Shown here: positions 10,317 to 20,883 of the stretch, piece after piece
Layout: every line of letters begins with the position of its first letter
Position numbering within the stretch: the stretch's first letter is position 1
Assembly: GCA_032768795.1 (NCBI GenBank)
Contig: CP136499.1
Location: 763,786 to 827,785 of the forward strand
Source of the DNA: Tremella fuciformis
Taxonomy: Eukaryota > Basidiomycota > Tremellomycetes > Tremellales > Tremellaceae
Direction of reading: 5' to 3'
DNA length: 64,000 bases
Made by a program: the position numbers and the translations under genes
The notes under the pieces: generated by a model
What the model saw: the letters and a program-made list of their open reading frames with translations, nothing else
Told to the model about the DNA's origin: nothing
The model's database searches: none

Positions 10317-12741
10317 TCATGTCGAAAACAACTGTCCGTGAGGGAGAGAGATCGTCCCGGGCGTCTTTCGCTTGGGGTCAAGCGCGCGCTCAGTGTGTCT
10401 GGCGTAGTTGCTGCCATCATGGTCATGGTCATGGTCATCGTCGTTGTCGTCATGGTCATCCGCCCGCCCTGTCCCTGTCCCTGCTCGGTCGACGCCACGA
10501 CCGTCGACCTGAGCCAAGCGTGCCTGCAAGCGCTCCTGCAGCTCGCGATCCGAGGTGGCGACGAGAGCGTCTATGACATCCGGATCAACGAGCATGACTC
10601 GTGCAGAGGGATGGGCGAGGCGTAATAGGTCGATCGCCGTAGGCCGAGCGGGATCGATGGGTGCGATGACTGGGATCAGCGCCTACAACCCTCATCCTCA
10701 TCTACGTGCGCATGGCGAGACAGATGTGGGAGTGACAGACGTAACTTACGAGAGTCGAGGTAGACCTCCTTCCCTCCCCATTTTATCTCCAGCACCTTGT
10801 CAATGGTGGCCCGATCGAGCCCCGGGCCCGAGCCAGAGCCAGGGCCAGGTGAAGGTGAAGGTGAAGGTGAGCCGTCTGCGTCTTGGCGCGAGTCTGCGCA
10901 CGATCAGCTTCTGCCATATCATAGAAGGGGAGAGAGGGATTTTGCTAACCTCGATCGCCACCGTCCTCGTCCTCATGAATGCTCCCACCGCCATCCGTCC
11001 CTGAGCCTCGACCACCATCCTCGTCCTCATCCCCGCCATCGTGATCGTTATCGTTATCATTATCATGATCCTTGTCGGCATCATCATCCCCATCATCAGG
11101 AGGGTGACCATTGTCGCGATCGCTGTCGCTCCCGTTGCTCTCCCCATTGTCGACTGTCTCTGCGCGGCGTTGGGCGGCGGCATTCCTGAGCCTGGCCTGT
11201 TGACCCCGATATGCAGCGAATGCCAGGTCGTCCCATCCCCGCTCCCGCTCCCGCTCGTGGGAGGAGCCGCGGACCTCGACAGCCTGCTGGTCGAAGCGGA
11301 GACCGGCCAAGATGGGGTCCCACCCGGCGGGTCGGGCGAGGCGAGGGCACGATGTGGGGTGCTGCAGGACGAGAGCGAGACAGTGCATGAAGAGATCCCA
11401 AAGCGTCTGAATAGATTGATCGTCGTTTTCACCAGTGTCAGAGTCCCACAGAGAATGCAGGCACATGTTGATCGCCCGTCGGTTGGTGAGAACGGCAAGA
11501 AGGTCGGAGAGCTGGACCGAGGTCGCCCGTCCCTGCTGCCCCTGGTGGTCCTGGTTGAAAGACGAGGCAGCCGAGGCAGCCGAAGCAGCAGCAGCCGTGC
11601 GAATGTCCAGTCGAACTGAAGCACTGCTCTCAATGACCAAAAGATCCTCGCTCGCCACGACGATGCGGACAAAGCGATTCTGGTACCAGTACAGCCCGAA
11701 AGGTGTGCCGTACACGGAAGCGGCGGTGAGAGCGTAGGCGATGGCCTGAGCGAATCCCTCGGCGGCGTTGTTGGGGTTATCCTTTCTTTCGCACGTGAGT
11801 GAGACGAACGTGGGCGTCAGGACCCGGGTTTGGGTCGGGTTTGAGCTAGGGCTGAGGCTGGGGTCGGTGGTGGTGGCGATGGGGGGCGTTTGGCCGAGGA
11901 TGACAAGATCGGGTTTGTTGAGACCGGCATGGGCCGAGGCCTGGGAGGCCTGGGATGCGGAAGAGAGAGTGGCAGAGACAACCGAGAGATGGTCGGTCGT
12001 GAGAGAAGACATCGGAGTGGGCGGCTGCGGCGGCGATTCTGCCTGTCCCGAATTGTTGATGTTGTCGTCGTTGTCGCTAACTCTGTTCCCATCGCCGCCA
12101 GCACGGTCACTGCTGGCATCCCGCTTCCGCTTGTGCACCTTGACTACCTTGAGGAGACCGGCTCGTAATCTCAGATCGAGCAGATGGCGCTGCAGGGGCG
12201 ACTCGATCCAGCACGACGGCCCGGTGGTGGCCGCGGGCGCGTCCGGACCCGCACCCGCACCCCCCCCACCCGGGCCCCAAGTATTGGCCATCTGATCCCC
12301 TACAGCGTTCACCATCGCTTCCCCCGATGTCGCCTTGGCCACATTGCAGACCCAATCGACCGCGGACGAGTTGACAATCGACTCCTGGATGCCAGCACCC
12401 CACAATCCGGGATCGGTGATGTGTGATTGGATCCTGGCAAAGAGTCCAAGTGGTGCCGAGCGAGGACACTGACGCTTCCACCCGACGGCGTGAGCAAAAG
12501 TGCTGGGAAGACGGGCGAGTTCTGGTCCGGGAAACAGGAGGGCAATCGGGGTAAGGAGCGGAGGGGACTCGCAAGTCGTGGGCGAGGATGAGGATGCTCG
12601 GGCCGTGAAAGCAGATTCCGATTCATTCGAGCGCCGAGGGAGAAGGCGAGAGCGGGAGCGAGAGTGGTCGTTGGGAGAGGGCGAGGGCGGAGGTTGAGAC
12701 CTCGAGAAAGCCCTAGGGGGAGATGTAAATGCTTGTTCCAC
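10317..12741 (-). CDS. Gene A: PD-(D/E)XK nuclease-like protein with acidic tail (3 exons)
   Basis: Proposed exons 12741-10950, 10893-10750 and 10669-10317 give 762 residues with phases that close exactly. The open frame extends 14 codons upstream, but ATG 12741 (MVEQAF) looks the better start. The core reads KPDL (D278), then FVSLTCERK (E318, K320), then a helix and a GT-x-FGLYWYQNRF strand. That is the order expected of a PD-(D/E)XK nuclease-like fold; the same GT/GL pattern follows the ExK of gene C. A long Asp/Asn/His repeat region follows. Exon 3 contains an ARPTAIDLLRLAHPS block that resembles the last subdomain of protein kinases (weak). Intron 1 (donor GTTAGC) and intron 2 are read from sequence, not tested. 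Activity and role are unknown; such domains occur in fungal and Crinkler-like subtelomeric families. Confidence 0.6.
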
Positions 12742-12907
12742 CATTTCATCAAACGACAACGAGAAGTAGAAGTAGATAATCAAGGAGGATTGTCAAGTGA
12801 GGGTACGTGCGTTTACGTGGGGGGACGAGATAGATGGGTTTGGGAGACAAACCACGTGGTGATGATGGGCGGCGGATTGTCGGCGTTTCGGCGCTTTGGC
12901 TAAACCA

Positions 12908-12976
12908 CGTGATGTGGCTTCACGTCGTCTCCGTCTGCAGCACGACTCGACGTCGTCTCTGTATCGCCGCTCGTCT
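12908..12976 (+). promoter_or_regulatory. Flank block shared with gene C
   Basis: About 70 bp, from GTGATGTGGCTTCAC through CTGTATCGCCGC, match 38929-39002 upstream of gene C with small indels. Here it sits about 165-235 bp upstream of gene A but in inverted orientation relative to the gene. It could be a shared regulatory block or a dispersed repeat. Confidence 0.45.
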
Positions 12977-12984
12977 CTTGATCG

Positions 12985-14349
12985 TCATGCAAGGCTGACA
13001 TGCGCATGTAGCCGTCCTCCTGCGTTTGCGTACTGATCCTTTTGACCTAGGGCTTCAAGACGGTGTGTGGCAACGGCGGTGGCGGGCGACTTGGTGAGCG
13101 GAACTTCACTCTGACCGATCGGGCTGATCCCCAGCGCTGCAGCGTTGTCGGTGTCGACGGTGTCGACGATTCCCTGACGTCTTGCCTCTCTCTGGCCCGT
13201 GTCCGCGGCCTCCTTCTCGTCACAGGCTCCCCCTGTTCCCCTCTGATCACCAAACGACGCCGCCTTGCCTTCATCGTCGCCCTGCGAGTTCTCAGAGCGA
13301 TCAGCGACGATCTCGGCCTCGACGTCTCTCGCGGCGGTGTACCCCAGGGCGGTCGGGCTGGTGGTTGTCTTGAGAGCGACGGTCCACAGGGATCCCCTCT
13401 TCCTCATGGTGAGCGTCTCGTCTTCCCTCTTGAGCCTCCCGCCGCCGTCATTGATCTCCGCTTGCCAGCCTCGGGCAAGCAGCCTCAACAACAAGCACAC
13501 GCTGACTCGAGCAGTCGGCACGAGATAGATGTCTTGCAGGGTGAGGCGTCGTCCCGAGACGAGCGTAACGTCTACCTCGCCTACCTCAGCGGCCTCAACG
13601 ATCCCTCCGCTGGCCAGCCCGAAGGCGACGGGCGTCTCGAGCACTCGCACACTCTTGAGGATTGAGCGGTGCAAACGATGGGTGGCCCCGCTATCTATCA
13701 CCCAGCCCGTCTCGACGATCTCTGCATCCTCAGCGGTCCCCGCCTCACAGGCCGTCTTGCCGGCCTCTGCGATCTCGACGATCCTCTCGGCAGCGGCGGT
13801 GACGACGGCCTTGCTCTCAGCCCATGGGTTGCCGAGCAGATCGGCCCATTCGGTGGTGCCGACGGTGAGACCGATCCAGGCGTCGATCCCGCCAGCTGCG
13901 AGCAGGCTTCCTTCAGTCGGGATGGTGATGCGCTTGTCCTTGGTGGGCGGTTTGTCCTTGTCTGCGACCGAGCACTCATCATCAGAGCTCTCGTCGCTAT
14001 CCTCGGTGCCGCTCTGCTTGTCGCGATGACGTCTCTGTCGGTCCCTGCGGTCCCCATGAGTCTTGCCCTAACGTGCAGACTTGCAGTCACGCTCCCAATG
14101 ACCCATCTCACCGCATCGCCAACACTTGTCATCCTTCCTAGCCTCGACACGACGACGCTCGGCTACCATGACGTCTCCGTGGTTTCTCTCTGTCCGGCCT
14201 TATTGATTGAATCGGCCATTTCGTCCGAGCGACGGCCTAGCCCGTCGTTGAGCGATCTCTGCGGTGTATTTGGAGAGCACGACAGACCAGGTCTGCTCAC
14301 TCTTGGCGATCGCGGCCAGTTGCGCTTGACCGTCTTGGAGGGGCTTATG
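12985..14349 (-). pseudogene. Ty1/copia remnant: Gag zinc knuckle and protease
   Basis: Reading leftward from 14349: a Gag fragment, a CCHC knuckle KCWRCGEMGHWERDC (14124-14083), an in-frame TAG just after it (14070-14068), then a copia-type protease with DSGATH (near 13700-13680). After it comes the DIYLVPTARVS-type stretch typical of copia proteins. The frame ends near 12985 before integrase. The right end is cut by a family-1 LTR at 14350. Stop and truncation make it inactive. Confidence 0.75.
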
Positions 14350-14589
14350 TGTCACGATGCTGCGCTCTCCCGTTGGCAGAGGCCCTCTCGCACAATATCA
14401 GAGTCAAGAATAAAGGATAAAGGGGTAGAAACGAGGATGTCGAGGTAGGATCCTCGTCAAGGTTGGGTCCTCGTCGAGGTTGCAAGGTCGTCGAGGTAAC
14501 AAAGTTGTCAAGGATACAGCGTGAGTGCGACTCAGCCACGCTGCGTGCCACGGAGAGAGTGAGATCGTCAATGGTGATCCATGGGACTC
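14350..14589 (-). repeat. Partial family-1 LTR, inverted
   Basis: It begins TGTCACGATGC on the plus strand, the reverse complement of the family-1 LTR end, and matches that LTR for about 240 bp before stopping at GGGACTCTG. It adjoins the copia remnant directly, so the junction marks an insertion or recombination point. Confidence 0.8.
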
Positions 14590-14768
14590 TGTAAAGGTTC
14601 AGGTTAGCTGTGTAGAGAAACAGTTTACCTTCTCCTCACATATAATAATGCCAGCCTCTGTCTGTAAGACTGATAGCTGTGTTGGGTTCCTTCGCGATAG
14701 TCAATGTCACACAGAGCAACACTAGTAAGTAAGTCAGTTAGGAAAAGTAGGAGGGCAGAGCCCAGACT

Positions 14769-14812
<44 letters not shown>

Positions 14813-15543
14813 TGAAGAAGAGTGGGGAGTTGGGAGTGAGAGGAATAGAAGAAGAGGAGGTGACGATGGGTTCTCTCTCTCAGGCCTGGTTTATATACAT
14901 GAAAGTCAGGCTGAGGAATCTACGGAGTACGTAAGGTGTACGTACGATATCGTGGCGCGGCTGAGAAGTACGGAAGGAGAATCTACTACAAGAGGAAACT
15001 ATTCTACGGGAGACATGGGGAGGAAACGGGCGTGGCTTAAGGGTCTGCTACGGATTGTCCAGACATCAGCTGTATGAGTGTGAGTGGAGCACGATTGTCG
15101 AATGGTGCAGGATCAGGCATGAGAGCTGAGGATCCTAGGTCGGATGGTGTGTCGGGTAAGGTCGTATTGTATCATAGTGTCATGAACCGACCTATTCAGC
15201 AAGTTCCTCACACAAGAAACAACCCACAACAATCCGTGAGGCAAGGCGTGGCCTCACGTGGCCTCGATGTGCTCTAGAGGATACACAAAGCCGCATTGTG
15301 CTCTCGAGGCAACACACGGCCACAACGAGGAACTGAGGGTGCACAGAACCGCAATGTAGGAATGTGCTACAACAACACCTCAATGTGGGATTGTGGATGA
15401 GCACTTTGCAACAATGTGGCGGTGTAGAACGGTCACAACGTGGGAGGCGCTTGGATATACAAAGCGGGGGTTTCCGGACCATTTCCCCAAGAACCAAAAC
15501 TATCGTACTTCTCATATTCCTTCTCCTACCCCTACTTCACCTC
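14590..15543. other. Non-coding stretch with (GA)n microsatellite
   Basis: An uninterrupted GA dinucleotide run lies at about 14771-14810. The rest has no recognisable gene. TGTCATGAACCGACC at 15178 resembles the inverted end of the LTR at 38058-38692 (CGGTTCATGACA), and may be an alternative left end of the LTR that follows. Confidence 0.4.
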
Positions 15544-16315
15544 TGTCAGACCTGTACCTGGTGACCTGTTTTAGATCCAACTAAAGCTCACCTAAATCAA
15601 CCTATCGGTTCAAGCTGCTAACTATCAACGACTATTCGTAACAGATAGTAACGAACAAGAGTAGAATGGAACCAAGCTGGGTGAGGAGCGATCAAGACTC
15701 ACTTCACTTATCTATCTCTCGTCACTGGTACGGTCGATTCTCTAAGTAGACGTTCTATCTAGAGGACTAGTTAACTAGATCGCTGAGGAACTTCCTCTGC
15801 GATCTTCCTTCTTAAGTATCTGCTGACTCTCGCCCGCTCTCCCTCTGATCCTTCTAGCATCGTCCTTCATGGATCGTTCCATCGTTCTCCTAGTCGCTTC
15901 TACTCGTTCCCAATACTCTCTAGTATTCTCTCGTCGTCTCTCTTCTCTTCTATCGTCTTCTCTCCGCGCTGGCTTGCATCTAATCTCCTTGCGTGCCCGT
16001 CGTCGTCCTTATCGTCCTCGGTCTCCGCCCTGTGGCCCTGACTGTGAGATAACTCTATCCTCCGTTATCGTGGACCTGACTCTTGTCCTTGCGTGCGTTC
16101 CTATCTCAACTCGGCCGATGGAAGACTGAGACGTATCCTTCTATCGTTCTCCAGGTTGTTCCAGCGCTTTCAAGAGCAAGTCGTAGTTATTCGTGACTAA
16201 TAGTGACGGTTCTATCGTACTCACGTTCTTCGGTTCGTAGGATCCTTTGGATGTTTCCGTTGGAAGTTGCCTCGTGGTAGTCTCGTGGTCAGGATGCCGT
16301 GTCGGTTTCCTGACA
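15544..16315 (-). repeat. 3' LTR of a minus-strand chromovirus (family 2)
   Basis: The segment has inverted ends TGTCAG/CTGACA. Immediately outside 16315 the minus strand carries a purine-rich tract (AAAGGAGGGAGGAG), as expected of the polypurine tract before a 3' LTR. About 517 bp of it recur at 37385-37901. The right end is well supported; the left end could instead be 15178. Confidence 0.65.
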
Positions 16316-16439
16316 CTCCTCCCTCCTTTACATCATGAGTCCCTTCATGATAAGATTAGTCGCGACTGATTTTTATTTGTTCCTGATACCGCCTATCGGT
16401 CGTCGCTTATCGTCCCGTTGCCTAGCAACGACTTTCTAC

Positions 16440-17252
16440 ATGTCGAGCATCTGCGAGTTGTCACCCTAGTTGCCTAGCAACCGCTCGCTCTTGCGACTGC
16501 CTCATACTCGTTTTTACTCGTAACGCCGTTTTGCCGATAGACGCCCGCAGGATACATAAGGGCGTGACTGCGCCCTCTCGTTGTTCGATCGTACATCTAC
16601 TTTCCACTCCGGAATCAGTTGATCCCGAAGAGATCCTGGCCATTGTGAGTAGTTTCTATTCGTTACGAATAGAAACTAATTGTAGGACTATTCCACGTTC
16701 ATGTCAGCCGCCCACGCGAGTCAGACCCCGTCTAAGTTTGTTCCGAAGGCAAGTGATCTCGCACTGTTTGGGGTTAATAGTAACGAATAGTCCCACACTG
16801 TCGATGTCCCCCCGCCCTACAAACGGCCGTCCGAGCTTAAGGCCGGTGAGGCGCCGCCAAAGCGTGCTGCTCGCGGCACGCGCCCACTTTCAAATGAGAA
16901 GTTCGCCGAACAGCAAAAATATCCGGTTTCGGTTCCACCGTGCCGAGGTTGTCTCAAGGCCAAGCTTGTTTGTCGAGTCAAGCCAGGCTCAATTCGCTGT
17001 GCTGTGTGCACTTCGGCATGTTCTTTCTCAGACCCCGCGCCTTATCTTCAGGTTTTACGAGAGCATTTCCTTTCCCTCAAGGAAGGTTTGAAGGGACTCG
17101 AACGCGCTCGATTGAATTCGTCTACCTCCGGGACAGTCACTATTCCTGCGGGCACTTTTGCGGACATACATTCGCGCATTTCCCAGATAGGTGAAGCCGA
17201 GGCAGCTGTTCGTACTTTGGAGTCGCTGAAGAGGAAGAATAGGGAACTGTAG
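16440..17252 (+). CDS. Antisense accessory gene of chromovirus b, six-cysteine module
   Basis: Three exon segments read on the plus strand: about 16423-16644, 16686-16748 and 16791-17252. The introns are GTGAGT...TTGTAG and a GC-AG intron (GCAAGT...GAATAG). The start codon is unresolved; no in-frame ATG precedes the first segment, so an upstream exon is likely. The product carries C-x2-C-x6-C-x8-C-x2-C-x4-C (around 16947-17027) after a basic linker, then a likely coiled coil ending LESLKRKNREL. It lies between the chromodomain end of a minus-strand pol and that element's 3' LTR, so it is antisense to pol. The same module occurs in the antisense gene at 26049-27642 and the remnant at 34820-35429. 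Function unknown; a zinc-binding, possibly nucleic-acid-binding role is inference. Confidence 0.6.
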
Positions 17253-17319
17253 CATATAGTCATCTATCGTTGTACCTATGAAGTCCTCAATCGCACTGGA
17301 TGCTATTTGGGACTAATAG

Positions 17320-17700
17320 TTACTGACGACTTCTTAGATTATGCCTGTGCCCGGCCTCTTGCCTGACTGACTCTTGAGTTCGTTGTCGTTTGTTAGGTCG
17401 TATAGGCTCTTCTTTGTCGCTATTTGTCTTTATTCGTTTCGAATAGCTCCTATCTTTCTTGATTCCTCCGAATGTGTGACCAATGGGCTTGTCGGGGTGT
17501 CGCTCGTGGAATGTTCTTACAACCTCTGCCGCGTTTCTGACGTTCACCTCCGGCTCCCAGCCCACTTCATCGTCCCCGTAGCCTCTCCACTCCACTAGGT
17601 ACTCGACCTTCCCATTCCTTGTTCTCCTTGAGTCCAGAATCCTCTCGACTTCAAATTCAGCATCAGGCTCCACTATAGTTGGTAGTCCTTGTGGTTGCCC
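17320..17700 (-). pseudogene. C-terminal end of Ty3/gypsy pol with chromodomain
   Basis: The minus-strand frame contains FEVERILDSRRTRNGKVEY, then LVEWRGY and WEP, a clear chromodomain, followed by a basic tail ending at 17320. Chromodomains at the pol C-terminus mark chromoviruses and direct integration to particular chromatin. Everything upstream (RT, RNase H, integrase core) is missing because the 1192-bp repeat array begins at 17700. The open frame continues into that array, but only by chance. Confidence 0.85.
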
Positions 17701-20397
17701 TAACAGTATAAAGGTTCGACCGGGGGGGCCGGGTCGAGGTCTCGACCGGGGGTTTCGCCTCTCGACCGGGGGGTACCACCCTCCCTCGCACACCTCGACC
17801 CACCCCTCTCGCCCAGCTCTCGCCTCGACCCGGCCCCCTTGACCCACTGCTTCGCCCTCGACCGGGGGTCAGGCGATTCGACCCTCGACTGGGGGTGCCC
17901 CCGACCTACTCCCTCGCCTCGACCGGGCCCCGTCCTATGGGTGATCCAAGCCGACAGGGCGCTTCTCTCTCCTCTCATTCTGCGGCCCCCATTTTCCGTG
18001 GGATCTGGCACCTTTCTTCCCGCGTTCCCGTGCCATTCTTTGTGCTGGTTGGCACCCTTCTTCCCGCGTTCCCGGTCTCCCGTGTCATTTTCGTCCGAGT
18101 TGGCACCCTTCTTCCCGCGTTCACGGTCTCCCGTGTCATTTTCGTCCGAGTTGGCACCCTTCTTCCCGCCTTCACGGTCTCCCGTGCCATTTGCCCTGCC
18201 GGTTCCCACCCTCCTGCCCTCATGCGTGCACCCGTACAAGAGAGGTCACAGTGTTCATCTCATCCTATCACTCACTCTTACCCGATCTCGAAAGTCGACC
18301 CCGGAAAGTCCTCCGACCTAACAGTATGAAATCCTGGACCGGGGGGCCGGGTACATGATCCGACCGGGGGTTTCGTCATTTTACTGGGGGCTACCGAATT
18401 CTGGAACCGGGGTCTCGTCATTGTACTGGGGGGAGGCCCAAAAGTTCGACTGGGGGTCGAGGCCTCTGTACTTGGGGGGCAAATCTCGACCCAGATATGG
18501 GGGGTCCTAGACGACGTGTTGACGTACGACGAACCGACGTAACGACGCAATGACGTGATGACGCTGGACGTGATGACGAGCCGACGGGACGACGCAACGA
18601 CGGGACGACGTGATGACGTGATGACGCAGCAACAAGCAGCCTCTGTATATAGGTCCCCAGCCTGACCGTTGGCTCTTGGCCGCAGAGCTACGTCTGCTTC
18701 TTTGTTCTCTCGACTCTACATCTGCGGCGGTCCCTTGCCTCTCCGGCCCAGAGCCTTCAACCCCAGAGCTATCTCCTGACCACCGCTCTGCTCTCCTCCC
18801 CTCCCGGCGGCCCTTATGCTCACAACTCTACGGCCTCTCCTTGCGTCTCTACATCCTAATTCACGGCCAGGGCTTAGGGCCACCAGGGCGCCTAACAGTA
18901 TAAAGGTTCGACTGGGGGGGCCGGGTCGAAGTCTCGACTGGGGGTTTCGCCTCTCGACTGGGGGGTACCACCCTCCCTCGCACACCTCGACCCACCCCTC
19001 TCGCCCAGCTCTCGCCTCGACCCGGCCCCCTTGACCCACTGCTTCGCCCTCGACCGGGGGTCAGGCGATTCGACCCTCGACTGGGGGTGCCCCCGACCTA
19101 CTCCCTCGCCTCGACCGGGCCCCGTCCTATGGGTGATCCAAGCCGACAGGGCGCTTCTCTCTCCTCTCATTCTGCGGCCCCCATTTTCCGTGGGATCTGG
19201 CACCTTTCTTCCCGCGTTCCCGTGCCATTCTTTGTGCTGGTTGGCACCCTTCTTCCCGCGTTCCCGGTCTCCCGTGTCATTTTCGTCCGAGTTGGCACCC
19301 TTCTTCCCGCGTTCACGGTCTCCCGTGTCATTTTCGTCCGAGTTGGCACCCTTCTTCCCGCCTTCACGGTCTCCCGTGCCATTTGCCCTGCCGGTTCCCA
19401 CCCTCCTGCCCTCATGCGTGCACCCGTACAAGAGAGGTCACAGTGTTCATCTCATCCTATCACTCACTCTTACCCGATCTCGAAAGTCGACCCCGGAAAG
19501 TCCTCCGACCTAACAGTATGAAATCCTGGACCGGGGGGCCGGGTACATGATCCGACCGGGGGTTTCGTCATTTTACTGGGGGCTACCGAATTCTGGAACC
19601 GGGGTCTCGTCATTGTACTGGGGGGAGGCCCAAAAGTTCGACTGGGGGTCGAGGCCTCTGTACTTGGGGGGCAAATCTCGACCCAGATATGGGGGGTCCT
19701 AGACGACGTGTTGACGTACGACGAACCGACGTAACGACGCAATGACGTGATGACGCTGGACGTGATGACGAGCCGACGGGACGACGCAACGACGGGACGA
19801 CGTGATGACGTGATGACGCAGCAACAAGCAGCCTCTGTATATAGGTCCCCAGCCTGACCGTTGGCTCTTGGCCGCAGAGCTACGTCTGCTTCTTTGTTCT
19901 CTCGACTCTACATCTGCGGCGGTCCCTTGCCTCTCCGGCCCAGAGCCTTCAACCCCAGAGCTATCTCCTGACCACCGCTCTGCTCTCCTCCCCTCCCGGC
20001 GGCCCTTATGCTCACAACTCTACGGCCTCTCCTTGCGTCTCTACATCCTAATTCACGGCCAGGGCTTAGGGCCACCAGGGCGCCTAACAGTATAAAGGTT
20101 CGACTGGGGGGGCCGGGTCGAAGTCTCGACTGGGGGTTTCGCCTCTCGACTGGGGGGTACGCCCCTCTCTCGTAGCCCTTGACCCACCCCTCTCGCCCGA
20201 CTGTCGCCTCGACTGGGCCCCCTCGACCAAGAGTTTCGCCCTCGACTGGGGGTCAGGCGATTCGACCCTCGACTGGGGGTACCCTCGACCCACTATCTCG
20301 CCTTGAACGGGTCTCAATGTGTGGTTGATGGCCGTTTGAAGGGGACGGGAGGGGTATTGTGAGGCCGGGGTCTGCCTCCCTGCATCCACAGGCTCCT
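17700..20397. repeat. 1192-bp tandem repeat, about 2.3 copies
   Basis: Near-identical units start at CTAACAGTATAAAGG about 17700, 18892 and 20084 (period 1192); the third diverges and is cut at 20397. Each unit holds two related halves: a similar start (CTAACAGTATGAAATCC) recurs at about 18319 and 19511, followed by the same CCGGGGGGCCGGGT pattern. So it is a dimer of about 619 + 573 bp. Each unit has many CGACTGGGG-type motifs, three tandem copies of a 51-bp repeat (about 18050-18190) and a TGTATATAGG TATA-like box (about 18646, 19838). The CTAACA|GTAT junction resembles the LTR/primer-site junction of the local chromoviruses (TGACA|GTAT). Open frames inside are low-complexity and not believed to be genes. 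Confidence 0.8.
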
Positions 20398-20832
20398 TGT
20401 CACGACGGCCACGCCCTCGACGACCTACGCACGTGACCGACACCTCTCACGTGGCCGACACGTGACCTACCTCGGGCTGGAGAACCTCGACGAGGGAGTA
20501 GACGTTGGATGAACGCGCGACGACGGGAAGCAGGCGCAGAGTCATATAGGATGCCCCGGGCGCCCGTCGTAGTTCTTCAGCACTCTCTGATTGAGTCTCA
20601 TGGATCACCATTGACGATCTCACTCTCTCCGTGGCACGCAGCGTGGCTGAGTCGCACTCACGCTGTATCCTCGACGACCTTGTTACCTCGACGACCTTGT
20701 AACCTCGACGAGGATCCAACCTCGACGAGGATCCTACCTCGACATCCTCGTTTCTAGCCCTTTATCCTTTATTCTTGACTCTGATATTGTGCGAGAGGGC
20801 CTCTGCCAACGGGAGAGCGCAGCATCGTGACA
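20398..20832 (+). repeat. 5' LTR of element a
   Basis: 435 bp, TGTCACGA...TCGTGACA, with repeated CCTCGACGAGG-like palindromes near 20700-20740. Related LTRs occur at 3489-4502, 14350-14589, 36872-37384 and 44443-44846. Confidence 0.92.
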
Positions 20833-20850
20833 GTATCAGAGAGTGCTATT
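20833..20850 (+). other. Primer-binding site
   Basis: GTATCAGAG follows the LTR directly and resembles the initiator-Met-tRNA-complementary site (TGGTATCAGAGC) used by many LTR elements. The matching position after the LTR at 44443-44846 is diverged. Confidence 0.55.
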
Positions 20851-20883
20851 ACCTCTTCGCACAACCACGCACACCCGGGGCAT

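Noticed and set aside
10800..11672. 290-codon minus-strand frame inside gene A
   Set aside because: It is a shadow of the gene A exon in another frame; it lacks the nuclease-like motifs and is Arg/Ser-biased.
15178..16315. Family-2 LTR extending left to 15178
   Set aside because: TGTCATGA at 15178 would also give TG...CA ends, but the TGTCAG/CTGACA pair at 15544-16315 is a better inverted match; left open.
17839..19521. Pairs of identical 144-, 160- and 179-codon open frames
   Set aside because: They are copies of each other only because they lie in the 1192-bp repeat, overlap on both strands and are low-complexity; no gene features.
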